Source: Pontibacter deserti (GTDB lineage: Bacteria; Bacteroidota; Bacteroidia; Cytophagales; Hymenobacteraceae). Taken from it: a stretch of DNA of 64,000 nt. Where the stretch lies: positions 1,488,001-1,552,000 of the forward strand of contig NZ_JALPRS010000001.1 in NCBI RefSeq assembly GCF_023630255.1, read 5' to 3'. Positions 17,181 through 25,979 of the stretch are shown piece by piece. The notes beneath the pieces were generated by a model. The model did no database searches. It was not told where the DNA came from and was given only the letters and a program-made list of their open reading frames with translations. Position 1 is the stretch's first letter; each line of letters starts with the position of its first letter. A program made the position numbers and the translations under genes.

Positions 17181-17846
17181 TCAGGGACGTGAACGGTAGC
17201 CCAGGCCCAGGAGTGTGTGTAATGCAAGGTTAGGCACTTTAGCTACGCCACCACCTGCCAGCGGCATTTGCGCCCAGGCGGCAGTTATCTTGGCTTCCGG
17301 CCGTACAAACCAATGCTCCCCTATTTTTAACCGGGGCCCTACAGCTGCCTGCAGGCAAACGCCTGAAATGTGATAGCCACCTCCAAGCAAACTGCGCACA
17401 GGGTTAATTGCTTTGCCACGTATCCTGCCTTCGGGGTGAGCAATAACCATCCCCAGGCCTATCTTAAAAATGGCAGGTGAACTGGCTACAGAAAAGTCTC
17501 TGTTGATCATGGCCAGGTTATAGCCATGCGATACTTCAAAATGCTCGATCTCTGGGGGCGGGTTTTGCAGGTATAATTTATGGTGCACCAGCTCGGCACT
17601 CCATTGTCGGTAGCCCATGCGGTAAGCATAATAAGGCGCACCTCTCCAGGGGCGGGTCCGGTAGCGGGCTGTAAACTGAATGGGAGCTTCTCCGGGTTGC
17701 TCTATACGCAAGCGCATCGGCAGGCTCCAGGCGGTACCGGCAAATACTTCCGCTGTTAATTCTTGGGCATAAAGGGTGTGCTTGCTGCTTGCCAGTAGTA
17801 AGAGAAACAACAGGAAACTATACCGATATGCTTTACTCCTTCTCAT
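17181..17846 (-). CDS. Secreted hypothetical protein, outer-membrane-like
   Basis: A 221-aa protein with a clear signal peptide: basic MRRSKAYRYS, a Leu-rich core and cleavage near LYAQE. The rest alternates polar and hydrophobic residues with many Tyr, Arg and Gly, and ends in a terminal strand-like segment (LALHTLLGLGYRSRP), which suggests a small outer-membrane beta-barrel of about eight strands. No family was recognised. It is separated by 100 bases from the aldo/keto reductase gene and is probably monocistronic. Confidence 0.7.
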   Translation of the reverse strand: MRRSKAYRYSFLLFLLLLASSKHTLYAQELTAEVFAGTAWSLPMRLRIEQPGEAPIQFTARYRTRPWRGAPYYAYRMGYRQWSAELVHHKLYLQNPPPEIEHFEVSHGYNLAMINRDFSVASSPAIFKIGLGMVIAHPEGRIRGKAINPVRSLLGGGYHISGVCLQAAVGPRLKIGEHWFVRPEAKITAAWAQMPLAGGGVAKVPNLALHTLLGLGYRSRP

Positions 17847-17947
17847 CCGTTCAGTGAATTAAGGATGCAGGTGCCAGCTAAAATAACGGCCAAAGTATAA
17901 ATGAGTTTATCCACTCACCTCAAGCAAAACACACTAATTACCAGACT

Positions 17948-17983
17948 GATAACTGTTAACTGCTAACTGTTAACTGTTAACTG
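17948..17983. repeat. Short tandem repeat of a TTAACTG-type heptamer
   Basis: About five imperfect copies of a 7-base unit (CTGATAA, CTGTTAA, CTGCTAA, CTGTTAA, CTGTTAA). It overlaps the last codons and stop of the TcmP-like gene and extends beyond it. It may be a simple slippage repeat. Confidence 0.8.
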
Positions 17984-19115
17984 AAACCTTATACTTTACT
18001 ACGGCAGCAGGTGTTGGCTGCCTGATGGCCTGCATCGTTTTAGGATTCAGCAGCTCTATTTTACCAGCTTTGCGCAGCTGCTCACAGGCAGCAACATAGT
18101 TCTCGCGGATATAATTTGTGCCTGGGCTGTCGAGCTCATACATCTTTTCGATAGACTTATACTTGTACAGGTTTGCCTGGTTTGTAATGCGCTCCACCAG
18201 GTTTGGTATTGTAAACTCCGGCACTTGCTCGAACAGGGAAGTCTGGGGTTGCAGGAAATCATTGGCAATAAATAAAGGAACGTCATCTTCCTGCAGTATA
18301 CTATAAGGCAGCATTGTTTCTTTAAAGCTTCGGTAGGCATGGCCGTCACGAGAGGCAAAGAGCAGGTAATGCTCCGGGTCTTCGGTATCGGGCAGGTTTA
18401 TTTTAAAGAGTAGCGTTAAACACTCCTTTGCATGCAGCGCTTGTATAAAATGATCCAGGATAAACTGCTGCCGCTTGCTTTTCGCTTTCTCTTTGCGGCA
18501 ATAGTTACTGATGACCTGCAGGCGCTCCCCGAATAACTCTGCCAACACAGGGCTTACTTTTTTACCGGCTACTGCCCGGGTTATAGTTTCAGGAGAGAGC
18601 AGCATGAACAGGTCTGACTGACCTGAACTGATAGCCTGCCCCAGTACCTGCTGCGCATAACTGCCCTGGAACGGATCCATGAAAACCAGGGAGCTGCAGC
18701 CAGACTCTAGCAGTTCAGTCATCAAGGCTTTATTTTCTGCAGTAGCCAGTGGCAAAGGCTGATGCACCAGCTCCTCGTAATAGGGTAACGCTTCTATACA
18801 TTGACCTGCCTGCTCCAGTATAGCTTTGTTTTTATCATAAAAGAAGGTGTGTATGGCCTGGTTTAATTTTGGTTGTTTAAAGATACTTTTGTAAATATAA
18901 AAGTGGTGATGTGCCGGTAAGGGGGTATTATCTGCCAGTGCCTGTTCTTCCCCGGCATGCAGGTCGATCAGGAGCAGGTCAGGTTGGGCGTCTTCCTTCT
19001 TTTTACTTAAACGCAATGTGTTCCAGGCTTCGAAGTATTTACCGAAAACCTCCTGTTTTATCTCTGTAAAGCTGCGTTTTGCTGTAAAAAAAGCGTTAAA
19101 TTCTGTGGCAGGCAT
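17970..19115 (-). CDS. Hypothetical protein resembling three-Cys-motif partner (TcmP) proteins
   Basis: A 381-aa soluble protein. The segment SSLVFMDPFQGSYAQ resembles the DPF.G motif of TcmP-family proteins, and EHYLLFASRDGHAYRSFKETM resembles their conserved near-C-terminal motif (LxFATxNxxAxxxMKxxM). The final ~80 residues form a separate helical or winged-helix-like domain. TcmP proteins are usually encoded beside a small three-Cys-motif partner with suspected roles in phage or element biology; no such partner is found here. The last codons lie in a short tandem repeat. The assignment is tentative. Confidence 0.5.
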   Translation of the reverse strand: MPATEFNAFFTAKRSFTEIKQEVFGKYFEAWNTLRLSKKKEDAQPDLLLIDLHAGEEQALADNTPLPAHHHFYIYKSIFKQPKLNQAIHTFFYDKNKAILEQAGQCIEALPYYEELVHQPLPLATAENKALMTELLESGCSSLVFMDPFQGSYAQQVLGQAISSGQSDLFMLLSPETITRAVAGKKVSPVLAELFGERLQVISNYCRKEKAKSKRQQFILDHFIQALHAKECLTLLFKINLPDTEDPEHYLLFASRDGHAYRSFKETMLPYSILQEDDVPLFIANDFLQPQTSLFEQVPEFTIPNLVERITNQANLYKYKSIEKMYELDSPGTNYIRENYVAACEQLRKAGKIELLNPKTMQAIRQPTPAAVVKYKVSVNS

Positions 19116-19398
19116 AAATTAAAGCAAGCAATAAGCTATAGCACTATAGTTCGACTTTTAACGGGTAAAAAGCCGGTTTAACAGTATTGAAATGCACGCT
19201 ATCAGGTAAGACACTCAGTATCAGTAATTTTAAAATCAGTTTTAGAAAAAGAAAGTACATCCGGCACATGCATCAAACTACAGTCCGCTAAATTACTTAG
19301 TTTATCATCATTAAAGCTAATTATATTAGTTTATTTCTACACAGCTATACTTGCCAAAAGAAACAAATTTGAACAGATGAAACTTCTGCCTGCTATTT

Positions 19399-20244
19399 TT
19401 GCTTTTGCTTAGCACTTACAACTATAAGAACTTACCCTACTTGCCAGTTTACCTCCCGCCCACACCAGCCTGTTTTAATCCGTTCGAAGAATCTCTGGAG
19501 CAGTACACTTTACCCGAAAAATTTACGTACCTGTTTAACTATACGCCGCACCCGCTCAGTTTACTGGCCGCACAAAAGTTACAGGAGCACCTAAATATAC
19601 AGGAAGACTGGGAACACAACTTTGGCTTACAGGAAGCGCAAACAGGCGCCATTATCGGGAAGATGTTTGGGGTGCTGGTGGTGCAGACGGCAGCAAAAGA
19701 AGTAGGGTACCTGGCTGCATTTTCGGGGAAACTGGCAGGCAGTTACAACCATGCCCGGTTTGTACCACCCATTTTCGACAGCCTGACCGAAGGCAGCTTT
19801 CTTAATACCGGGATGCAGGAACTGACGCGCATAAACCAGCAGATACGTTTGCTGGAGGAAGTACAGACAGTAGAAAGCAGGGAGGAAATTGCGTGGCTGC
19901 AGGAAACCCGCAGATCGCATTCTGTTGCGCTACAGGGCAAACTCTTTGACCAGTACCAGTTCCTGAACAAGGCCGGGGAAGAAAAAAACCTGCGTACCCT
20001 GTTTACACATACCAACAGCAACAATCCTCCTGCCGGGGCCGGCGAATGTGCTGCTCCCAAGCTGCTGCAATATGCTTTTCAGCACCAATTAAAACCTCTG
20101 GCAATGGCTGAATTCTGGTGGGGCTTATCTCCTAAATCAGACTACTGGAAACATGGCCACTACTACCCTGCCTGCCAGGAAAAATGTGCGCCCATACTGG
20201 CACACATGCTGGAAGACGTTGTGATGGATGAAAGGCCGGTGTAA
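19399..20244 (+). CDS. Orphan N-terminal domain of Bacteroidota-type RluA pseudouridine synthase (catalytic domain absent)
   Basis: A 281-aa protein matching the N-terminal accessory half of the ~550-aa RluA-family synthases of Bacteroidota: CFNPFEESLEQYTLPEKFTY, EDWEHNFGLQEAQTGAIIGKMFGVLVV, GYLAAFSGKLAGSYNHARFVPP and NPPAGAGECAAPKLLQYAFQH with HYYPACQEKCAPILAHML. In the fused family the catalytic domain with its Asp-containing motif follows at this point; here a stop codon comes directly after DERPV, and no frameshifted continuation is visible downstream. The only in-frame candidate starts are TTG or CTG codons (19399 used); no ATG occurs before residue ~90. It could be a functional stand-alone domain or a decayed gene. 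Confidence 0.75.
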   Translation: MLLLSTYNYKNLPYLPVYLPPTPACFNPFEESLEQYTLPEKFTYLFNYTPHPLSLLAAQKLQEHLNIQEDWEHNFGLQEAQTGAIIGKMFGVLVVQTAAKEVGYLAAFSGKLAGSYNHARFVPPIFDSLTEGSFLNTGMQELTRINQQIRLLEEVQTVESREEIAWLQETRRSHSVALQGKLFDQYQFLNKAGEEKNLRTLFTHTNSNNPPAGAGECAAPKLLQYAFQHQLKPLAMAEFWWGLSPKSDYWKHGHYYPACQEKCAPILAHMLEDVVMDERPV

Positions 20245-20445
20245 AGCCAGGTAAAGTAGCTTTCATACCTGATACTTCATAGCCTCAGGTATAAATTATA
20301 GTTTAGATAACTACTTCAGCATCAGCCAATGAAATAAAACTAGATAAATAACTAGTAACCGTACCTCAAAACCGAGGTAACTGCACAACAAGGCATTTTT
20401 ATACTTGTACAATAGCTATAGTATGTTAAACTTTAGTTATAAGCT

Positions 20446-21297
20446 ATGGCAAACGCAGTTGTATCTAAAAACTACCCGCTACACAAACTTAACCTGCATG
20501 TAGAAGAACGGAAAGGCAATGCGCCCGCTATTATATTTCTGCACGGAATTTCAATGTCGCGGGAGGTGTGGCAAAAGCAGCTGGAAAGCGAAGCACTAAG
20601 CAACTATCACCTGATCTCTGTAGAGCTGCCGGGTCATGGTACCTCCGACTGGTCTGATGAGCCGGAAACCCACTATACGCTGCCTGGCTACGCACAGCTG
20701 TTGCAGGAGCTAATACCAACGATTACCGATGAGAAGTATGTGGTGGCCGGCTACTCGCTTGGCGGAAATGTAGCCATAGAAGCTTTGCCGGGACTAAAGA
20801 ACTGTATCGGGGTGCTGATTGTGAATACCGCCGTAGCCAACTCACCGGACGATATAGTAAGGGCTTTTAAAACTGATAAGGCGGACGTACTGAATACGAT
20901 ACTGAAAGAACAGGCCGACGACGGCGAACTTGATAAATATGCGACCTCATTTTTAGCTGTAAGAAACGGGCATATACCTACTACACTGGCCGACGACTAT
21001 AAAAAAACAGACCCCAAAGCCAGAACGGTGCTGGCACAAAGTGTAGCCGTAAGCAACCATGCCGACGAAATAAAAATAATGCAGCAAGCCAAAGTGCCAA
21101 TTGCGCTGATAACCGGCGAAGAAGACCAATTAGGAGAAAAAACTTACCTGCAAGACCTGGAAGTACCTAAGTGGACTGGTGACACCATTATGGTACCAGA
21201 TGCCGGGCACATGCCGCAACTGGAGAACAGCGCTTATTTTGATCAAAAGCTGGTGGAGTTTGTAGAACACTGCCGCACACAAAGCGAGGCCAGGTAA
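20446..21297 (+). CDS. Alpha/beta hydrolase
   Basis: A 283-aa protein of the alpha/beta-hydrolase fold. The oxyanion segment IIFLHGISMSREVW, the nucleophile elbow AGYSLGGN (Ser), EEDQLGE near the expected acid position, and DAGHMPQLENSAYF (catalytic His) are in the right order. The substrate is unknown; the group contains esterases and menaquinone-type hydrolases. The start ATG has no strong ribosome-binding site. It stands alone. Confidence 0.88.
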   Translation: MANAVVSKNYPLHKLNLHVEERKGNAPAIIFLHGISMSREVWQKQLESEALSNYHLISVELPGHGTSDWSDEPETHYTLPGYAQLLQELIPTITDEKYVVAGYSLGGNVAIEALPGLKNCIGVLIVNTAVANSPDDIVRAFKTDKADVLNTILKEQADDGELDKYATSFLAVRNGHIPTTLADDYKKTDPKARTVLAQSVAVSNHADEIKIMQQAKVPIALITGEEDQLGEKTYLQDLEVPKWTGDTIMVPDAGHMPQLENSAYFDQKLVEFVEHCRTQSEAR

Positions 21298-21492
21298 TTA
21301 TACTTTATACTTTTCAGAATGTTCTGTTCCTGCAAGCGCCTTTTGCTCTTATGCCGTATTTCTTAAACTGCCCCTCTTTACTCAGATTTATACCTGTTAA
21401 ACATTAGTGTTTACAACATCAGGTTCAGATTTAATTGCAATCTATTCCTATATTACTGCAACAATCAGAGCAGAAGGGAGTTAAGAACAAGT

Positions 21493-21900
21493 ATGGAGCT
21501 TTACAGCGATAAACTTATCAGGGTACACTATGCTGCCGAGCAGAGCATTTTATATGCTGACTGGCAGGAACAAAGACCTTATAGTGCAGCTGAGGTTAAA
21601 ACAGCTTTTATGGATGTTGTTTCTAGTGCAAGAGATCTTAACATCAAAAACTTAATGCTCAACTTCTCGGATAATACCCAGGACCTGACAGAAGAAGAAT
21701 ATAAAGCTGCACTGGCCCAGCTTGTGGTAGGACTGTTGCCAACAACGATCCGTAAAATTGCCTGCGTAGGAACCTCCAGTTCAGTGCGCGAAGATCGTAT
21801 CCTAGCAGCATTCAACGAGATCAAAGAATCCATAAATCGCCCTCTTGAATTCAGTTTTTTCTCGAACAGAACGAAAGCGTTGCTCTGGCTTAAGAAGTAA
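21493..21900 (+). CDS. Small STAS/SpoIIAA-like protein
   Basis: A 135-aa cytosolic protein with alternating strands and helices (SILYADWQEQRPYSAAEVKTAF, IKNLMLNFSDNTQDLTEEE, IRKIACVGTSS, LEFSFFSNRTKALLWL). The layout resembles the STAS/SpoIIAA-like proteins often found beside Bacteroidota sensor kinases. It precedes a GAF histidine kinase, and a protein of the same general type (23398-23832) lies on the other side of that kinase. It is probably a signalling accessory; no catalytic residues are evident. Confidence 0.6.
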   Translation: MELYSDKLIRVHYAAEQSILYADWQEQRPYSAAEVKTAFMDVVSSARDLNIKNLMLNFSDNTQDLTEEEYKAALAQLVVGLLPTTIRKIACVGTSSSVREDRILAAFNEIKESINRPLEFSFFSNRTKALLWLKK

Positions 21901-22110
21901 AGTAAGTTTATACTCGCGATATCCCTCCTGCTTATCAGAATAACGAGCCCAAATCTGCCCTGTCTACAATTACCAGCATTTTATCTCAAGTATAATTTAT
22001 AGTCTTTTTCATTTTGTAATACAGGAATATTGCACAGATTGCAACCTGGATAAGTATAAAGTGCGTTAAGTTTGCATTACAAAATAAACCTACTCAACAA
22101 TTACAACTAT

Positions 22111-23349
22111 ATGCCTGCTCAGTTCCCGGTTCAGCCTGAAGAGTTTGATCGAGTTAAAGATCTGTCGGAATTTGATCTGGATTATGCCAGCCTTGAAAAT
22201 AATTTTACAGACCTGTTAAAACTGGCGGCACAAGTGGCGGGCACAGAAATTTCGCTGCTTAACCTGATCGATGCTTATACCTTGTGGACAGTGGCTGGGC
22301 ATGGTTTTCCGACGGGGCAGACGCCGCGCGAGAACAGCGTTTGCCAGTATACCATACTGGAGCCGGAACAGTTTGAGGTAAAAAACTTAATGCTGGATAG
22401 CCGCTTCAGGAATCTTCAGGGTGTAAAAGACGGGCCTCAACTACGCTATTATTTCGGCCTGCCGCTTAAAACCAGGAACGGGCAAAGTATAGGTTCGTTA
22501 TGTGTTTTGGATACCTCTGAAAAAAACCTGACACAGGACAAGATCGGGTTATTAAAGATTATTGCAAACGAGGTTGTTAGCCGGCTTACTACCCAGCAGC
22601 AGGTACAGGCACTACGTCAGCAATTGGCAGAAGCAAAGGAAGTAAACAAAAGAGTAGCACACGATATAAGAGGTCCTATTGGCGGTATCATCGGGCTTGC
22701 CAAAATGATCTCCCGGAAAGCAGACAGCCATACCCCGGAAGAGATACAGAAGCTAAGCCAGCATATTTATACCAGTGGCACCTCATTGCTGGATCTGGCA
22801 GATGAAATATTAACCACCGGAAAGAAAGCAGATACCACCGTGGCGCAATTGCAGGAAAACAGCCTTACCCTGCAGCAATTCAAAGACAAGCTTACAGAAC
22901 TTTACCAGCCACAGGCTACCGACAAAGGCATTGTGTTTGAAGTGGAAACCAATCCGGATCAGGACATAATCGCTTTCCCTAAAAACAAACTGATGCAGAT
23001 AACCGGTAATCTGATCTCCAATGCCTTTAAGTTTACTCCACCGCTGGGGGCAGTTACTGTTAAATTAAACATTCTCCCGGAACCGAATGTCAGGATGCTT
23101 CACATACAGGTAATTGATAACGGCATAGGTATAACAGATGAGCAGTTGGCAGAAGTAATGAACGGTAGGCAAAACTTTACTACCATTGGTACAGACGGAG
23201 AGCAGGGATTTGGTTTAGGGCTACAACTAGTGAAACACCTTGTAAATAGTTTACAGGGCACCTTCCGTGTTACCTCTGTACCCGGTCAGGGCACCAGCTT
23301 TGAGTTAAAGATACCGGTTGGTATTGTTTCGCCAATTTTATCAAATTAA
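22111..23349 (+). CDS. GAF-domain sensor histidine kinase
   Basis: A 412-aa kinase starting at ATG 22111 (a TTG at 22072 would add 13 residues). Residues ~30-165 form a GAF domain (LLNLIDAYTLWTVAGHGFPTG, CQYTIL, FGLPLKTRNGQSIGSLCVLD). A HisKA-like dimerisation helix contains the phospho-acceptor in RVAHDIRGPIGGIIGL, and the HATPase follows with NLISNAFKFTPP (N box), IDNGIGITDEQL (G1) and GFGLGLQLVKHLV (G2). No membrane segment is visible, so it senses a cytosolic signal. No response regulator is adjacent, and it is flanked by STAS-like small proteins. Confidence 0.9.
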   Translation: MPAQFPVQPEEFDRVKDLSEFDLDYASLENNFTDLLKLAAQVAGTEISLLNLIDAYTLWTVAGHGFPTGQTPRENSVCQYTILEPEQFEVKNLMLDSRFRNLQGVKDGPQLRYYFGLPLKTRNGQSIGSLCVLDTSEKNLTQDKIGLLKIIANEVVSRLTTQQQVQALRQQLAEAKEVNKRVAHDIRGPIGGIIGLAKMISRKADSHTPEEIQKLSQHIYTSGTSLLDLADEILTTGKKADTTVAQLQENSLTLQQFKDKLTELYQPQATDKGIVFEVETNPDQDIIAFPKNKLMQITGNLISNAFKFTPPLGAVTVKLNILPEPNVRMLHIQVIDNGIGITDEQLAEVMNGRQNFTTIGTDGEQGFGLGLQLVKHLVNSLQGTFRVTSVPGQGTSFELKIPVGIVSPILSN

Positions 23350-23397
23350 CAACAAAGCCTGTTATAAGAGAGCTGATCTGCTGGAAATCATAAAAAG

Positions 23398-23832
23398 TTA
23401 TTTTGAGAATAGCCACTCCAGCGCTTCCAGCTTATCATCAAAATCTTTAGACTCGCAAGGCAACGAAAATTCGGAGGCTATGTCGTAAATGGATTTTATA
23501 GCTACCTGCTGCACTATATCCGGAGCCATCAGGTTAGCCACACGCCTTAGCTTACTGTGTTGCAGCAACTCAGCCGTATGATTGGCAATCCAAACCTGGT
23601 CATCCATTGTGGGAGCAGCCATACGGGTATAATCTGCAAGTATAAGTTCTACCTGGTTATCCAGGATAAAATTACAGGCGTAAATCATTGCTTCACGCAG
23701 CTCTTTGCTAGGAATCACGCCCCTCCACTCATTCCATATAAAGTTCTCTTCCGGATTATGCCGTATCGTGACATATTCTTTCTCCCATACTTTTTCCAAT
23801 GCAATTGATTTTGCAGCAACAGTCACGACCAT
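23398..23832 (-). CDS. Small STAS/SpoIIAA-like protein
   Basis: A 144-aa protein without membrane segments. FIWNEWRGVIPSKELREAMIYACNFILDNQVELILADYTRMAAPTMDDQVW and the C-terminal KLEALEWLF follow the SpoIIAA/STAS-like strand-helix pattern of the protein encoded at 21493-21900, with low overall identity. It is convergent with the histidine kinase gene, with 48 bases between the stop codons. A signalling role is inferred from context only. Confidence 0.6.
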   Translation of the reverse strand: MVVTVAAKSIALEKVWEKEYVTIRHNPEENFIWNEWRGVIPSKELREAMIYACNFILDNQVELILADYTRMAAPTMDDQVWIANHTAELLQHSKLRRVANLMAPDIVQQVAIKSIYDIASEFSLPCESKDFDDKLEALEWLFSK

Positions 23833-24040
23833 ACAAAAATTAAATAATTCCTTTTAAAATTTGTACGTATATAAACTACCTTTGACCTATGTTAAGCAAA
23901 TCAAGTTAGTTAAGCATGATAAAGTATGGGTAGTTATAGGTACCTGAGCAACAAGCAGCAGTTTATACCTTTACAATAATGCCCCTCCGGCGTATGTTAC
24001 AGCAATATAAGTAAATGAAAGTCAGGCCGAAGCTTTATAC

Positions 24041-24637
24041 TTATGCATTGCTCTTAGCTTTCCTGAACTGTTTAAACACAGGAATGAGAGCCACTACTAT
24101 ACTGATAGGTACTATCCAGCCCAGGTACTCTTTTATTATCGGAAATTGAGTACCGAGAAAATATCCTGCCAGTACATAGGTGCTCATATAAAGTATACTT
24201 GCCACTATAGTCAGGAACATAAATACAGAAAACTTCATGTTAGTTGTTCCGGAGATCACAGGGCTGAAAGGCCTGATAATAGGTAAGTATTTACCAAAGA
24301 TGATAGCAGCTTTCCGGTGCTTATCAAAATAGTCGGCAGCCATATGCAGGTACTTCTTTTTAAAGTACCAAGTATCTTCCTTGTCATAGAGTTTTCTGCC
24401 AAATTTCTTCCCGATAAAATAACCTGAAGTATCCCCTACTATACCTGCCAATATCAGGGAGAAGAGCAATATAGCTACAGAAACACCTAATGAATCGGTA
24501 CTTACCAGCAGCCCTGCCGTAAAAACCAACGTTTCTCCGCCAGGTATAACCAGTCCGATCAGTAGTCCTGTTTCGGCAAATATCAGTATCGCAATAATGA
24601 GGAAACCTCCCCATTCAATAATGCTCGTAGTATCCAT
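24041..24637 (-). CDS. DedA family membrane protein (VTT domain)
   Basis: A 198-aa membrane protein with about five hydrophobic segments and the DedA signature: ETGLLIGLVIPGGETLVFTAG near the N-terminus, GDTSGYFIGKKFGRKLY in the middle, and FGKYLPIIRPFSPVISGTTNMKFSVF with the conserved Arg. DedA proteins act as lipid (undecaprenyl phosphate or phospholipid) flippases or support membrane homeostasis. It stands alone. Confidence 0.92.
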   Translation of the reverse strand: MDTTSIIEWGGFLIIAILIFAETGLLIGLVIPGGETLVFTAGLLVSTDSLGVSVAILLFSLILAGIVGDTSGYFIGKKFGRKLYDKEDTWYFKKKYLHMAADYFDKHRKAAIIFGKYLPIIRPFSPVISGTTNMKFSVFMFLTIVASILYMSTYVLAGYFLGTQFPIIKEYLGWIVPISIVVALIPVFKQFRKAKSNA

Positions 24638-25172
24638 TTATAATGCGGTTTCAAAATCAACAACAAGGGTAAAACTCCCTTATTGTCGCTTTTGTTACGC
24701 ATCCCTTGTATTCACAGCCTCCTGTTTCTGACCTGCATCATCCGCTTACTGTTAATGATGATAGTTATAGTTAAATTAAATCTGTATTAAGTATAGATAT
24801 TGTGCTTAAGGTAAACCAGATATCCCACTGCAAGCGCTTTTGTCTGTTGAATTATTCTGCTTCACAACTCCTTCCTGTTCCAGTAACAGCTCTTAACTTA
24901 AGTAATAAAAGGATCTCTACAATCGCATCTTCAGTTCTATCTGAGCTACTGTTTAAGACATGTAATATAAGTTATACTAATAACTCTATGCTCAACTGAA
25001 ACTTGTATTCTTCAGTCTTTATAACACATAAACAAACCATAGGATGCTTATATAAAGCAACTTCAGGCCATCCGTGTCGTATACAAAATATTCAATTAAA
25101 TGTAAATATTATATAACATAAAGTTATATAATGCAAGCCATATATGTTAATAGACACCCGAATATACTATCT
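24638..25172. other. Intergenic region upstream of the exopolysaccharide locus
   Basis: About 535 bases, increasingly AT-rich toward the Wza gene, between two divergent genes. It must hold the locus promoter, but no TTTG/TAnnTTTG pair was convincing. A 65-codon ORF at 24802 has no features of a real gene. Confidence 0.5.
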
Positions 25173-25964
25173 ATGAAAATAGCTTTTCCTCCTCTATGCT
25201 ATATTATTGCTTTATGCACAGTTATGTTTACTTCTTGTATAGACACAAGCAAGGCTACGTATTTTAATAACATCAGTAATACTGAATTTCCTTCAGAGGA
25301 TCTACAGTTATTAGAGCCTGTGATACAGGAAAATGATCTTTTAAGTATATCAGTAAACAGTCTTAACCCAGAAGCTTCAGTAATTTTCAACATGCCCAAT
25401 GTTTCAGCTACTGAGACATCTACTGTTTCAGGCAATACTGCCCAGGCATCTGGCTACCTTGTTGACCAAGATGGCTTTATACAATTCCCATTTCTGGGTA
25501 ACATAAAAGCAGCTGGTTTAACTAAAAAAGCATTAAAAGAAAACATAACCAGGGAATTAGAAAGAAGGAAACTGCTCATAGAGCCCATCATCAATATTCG
25601 CTATTTAAACTATAAAGTATCAGTGCTGGGTGAAGTTGCCCGCCCCTCGGTTTTCACCATTCCTAATGAGAAAATAACATTATTGGAGGCGCTTGGACTG
25701 GCAGGTGATTTAACAATTTATGCCAACCGCGACAATGTGTTGTTAATCAGGGAAGAAGATGGCACCAAGAAATTAACAAGAATAAATTTAACAACAGATG
25801 AACTGTTCACTTCACCTTACTACTACTTAAAGTCTAATGATATTATATATGTAGAGGCAAATAAGTCTAAGATCTCCAGCACAGGCACTGCCAGGCAATG
25901 GTTACCTGTTGTCTTTAGTGCATTGTCCCTTACCGTAATTGTTATTGATCTCTTAACCAGATAA
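25173..25964 (+). CDS. wza: Polysaccharide export lipoprotein (Wza-like, SLBB domain)
   Basis: A 263-aa outer-membrane auxiliary protein. The start ATG 25173 gives a normal lipoprotein signal: MKIAFPPLCYIIALCTVMFTSC with a lipobox Cys at residue 22 (a start at 25131 would add 14 residues before it). The Poly_export domain covers about 50-150 (VIQENDLLSISVNSLNPEA, GYLVDQDGFIQFPFLGNIKAAGLT), followed by an SLBB domain (NYKVSVLGEVARPSVFTIPNEKITLLEALGLAGDL). It ends in a C-terminal hydrophobic helix. It is much shorter than E. coli Wza, as is common in Bacteroidota. It is first in the export operon, 15 bases before the tyrosine autokinase gene. Confidence 0.9.
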   Translation: MKIAFPPLCYIIALCTVMFTSCIDTSKATYFNNISNTEFPSEDLQLLEPVIQENDLLSISVNSLNPEASVIFNMPNVSATETSTVSGNTAQASGYLVDQDGFIQFPFLGNIKAAGLTKKALKENITRELERRKLLIEPIINIRYLNYKVSVLGEVARPSVFTIPNEKITLLEALGLAGDLTIYANRDNVLLIREEDGTKKLTRINLTTDELFTSPYYYLKSNDIIYVEANKSKISSTGTARQWLPVVFSALSLTVIVIDLLTR

Positions 25965-25979
25965 CTAACCCTAATAGCT

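Noticed and set aside
24802..24999. 65-codon plus-strand ORF upstream of the EPS locus
   Set aside because: No domain, signal peptide or coding-like composition; it lies in a region that must carry promoters.
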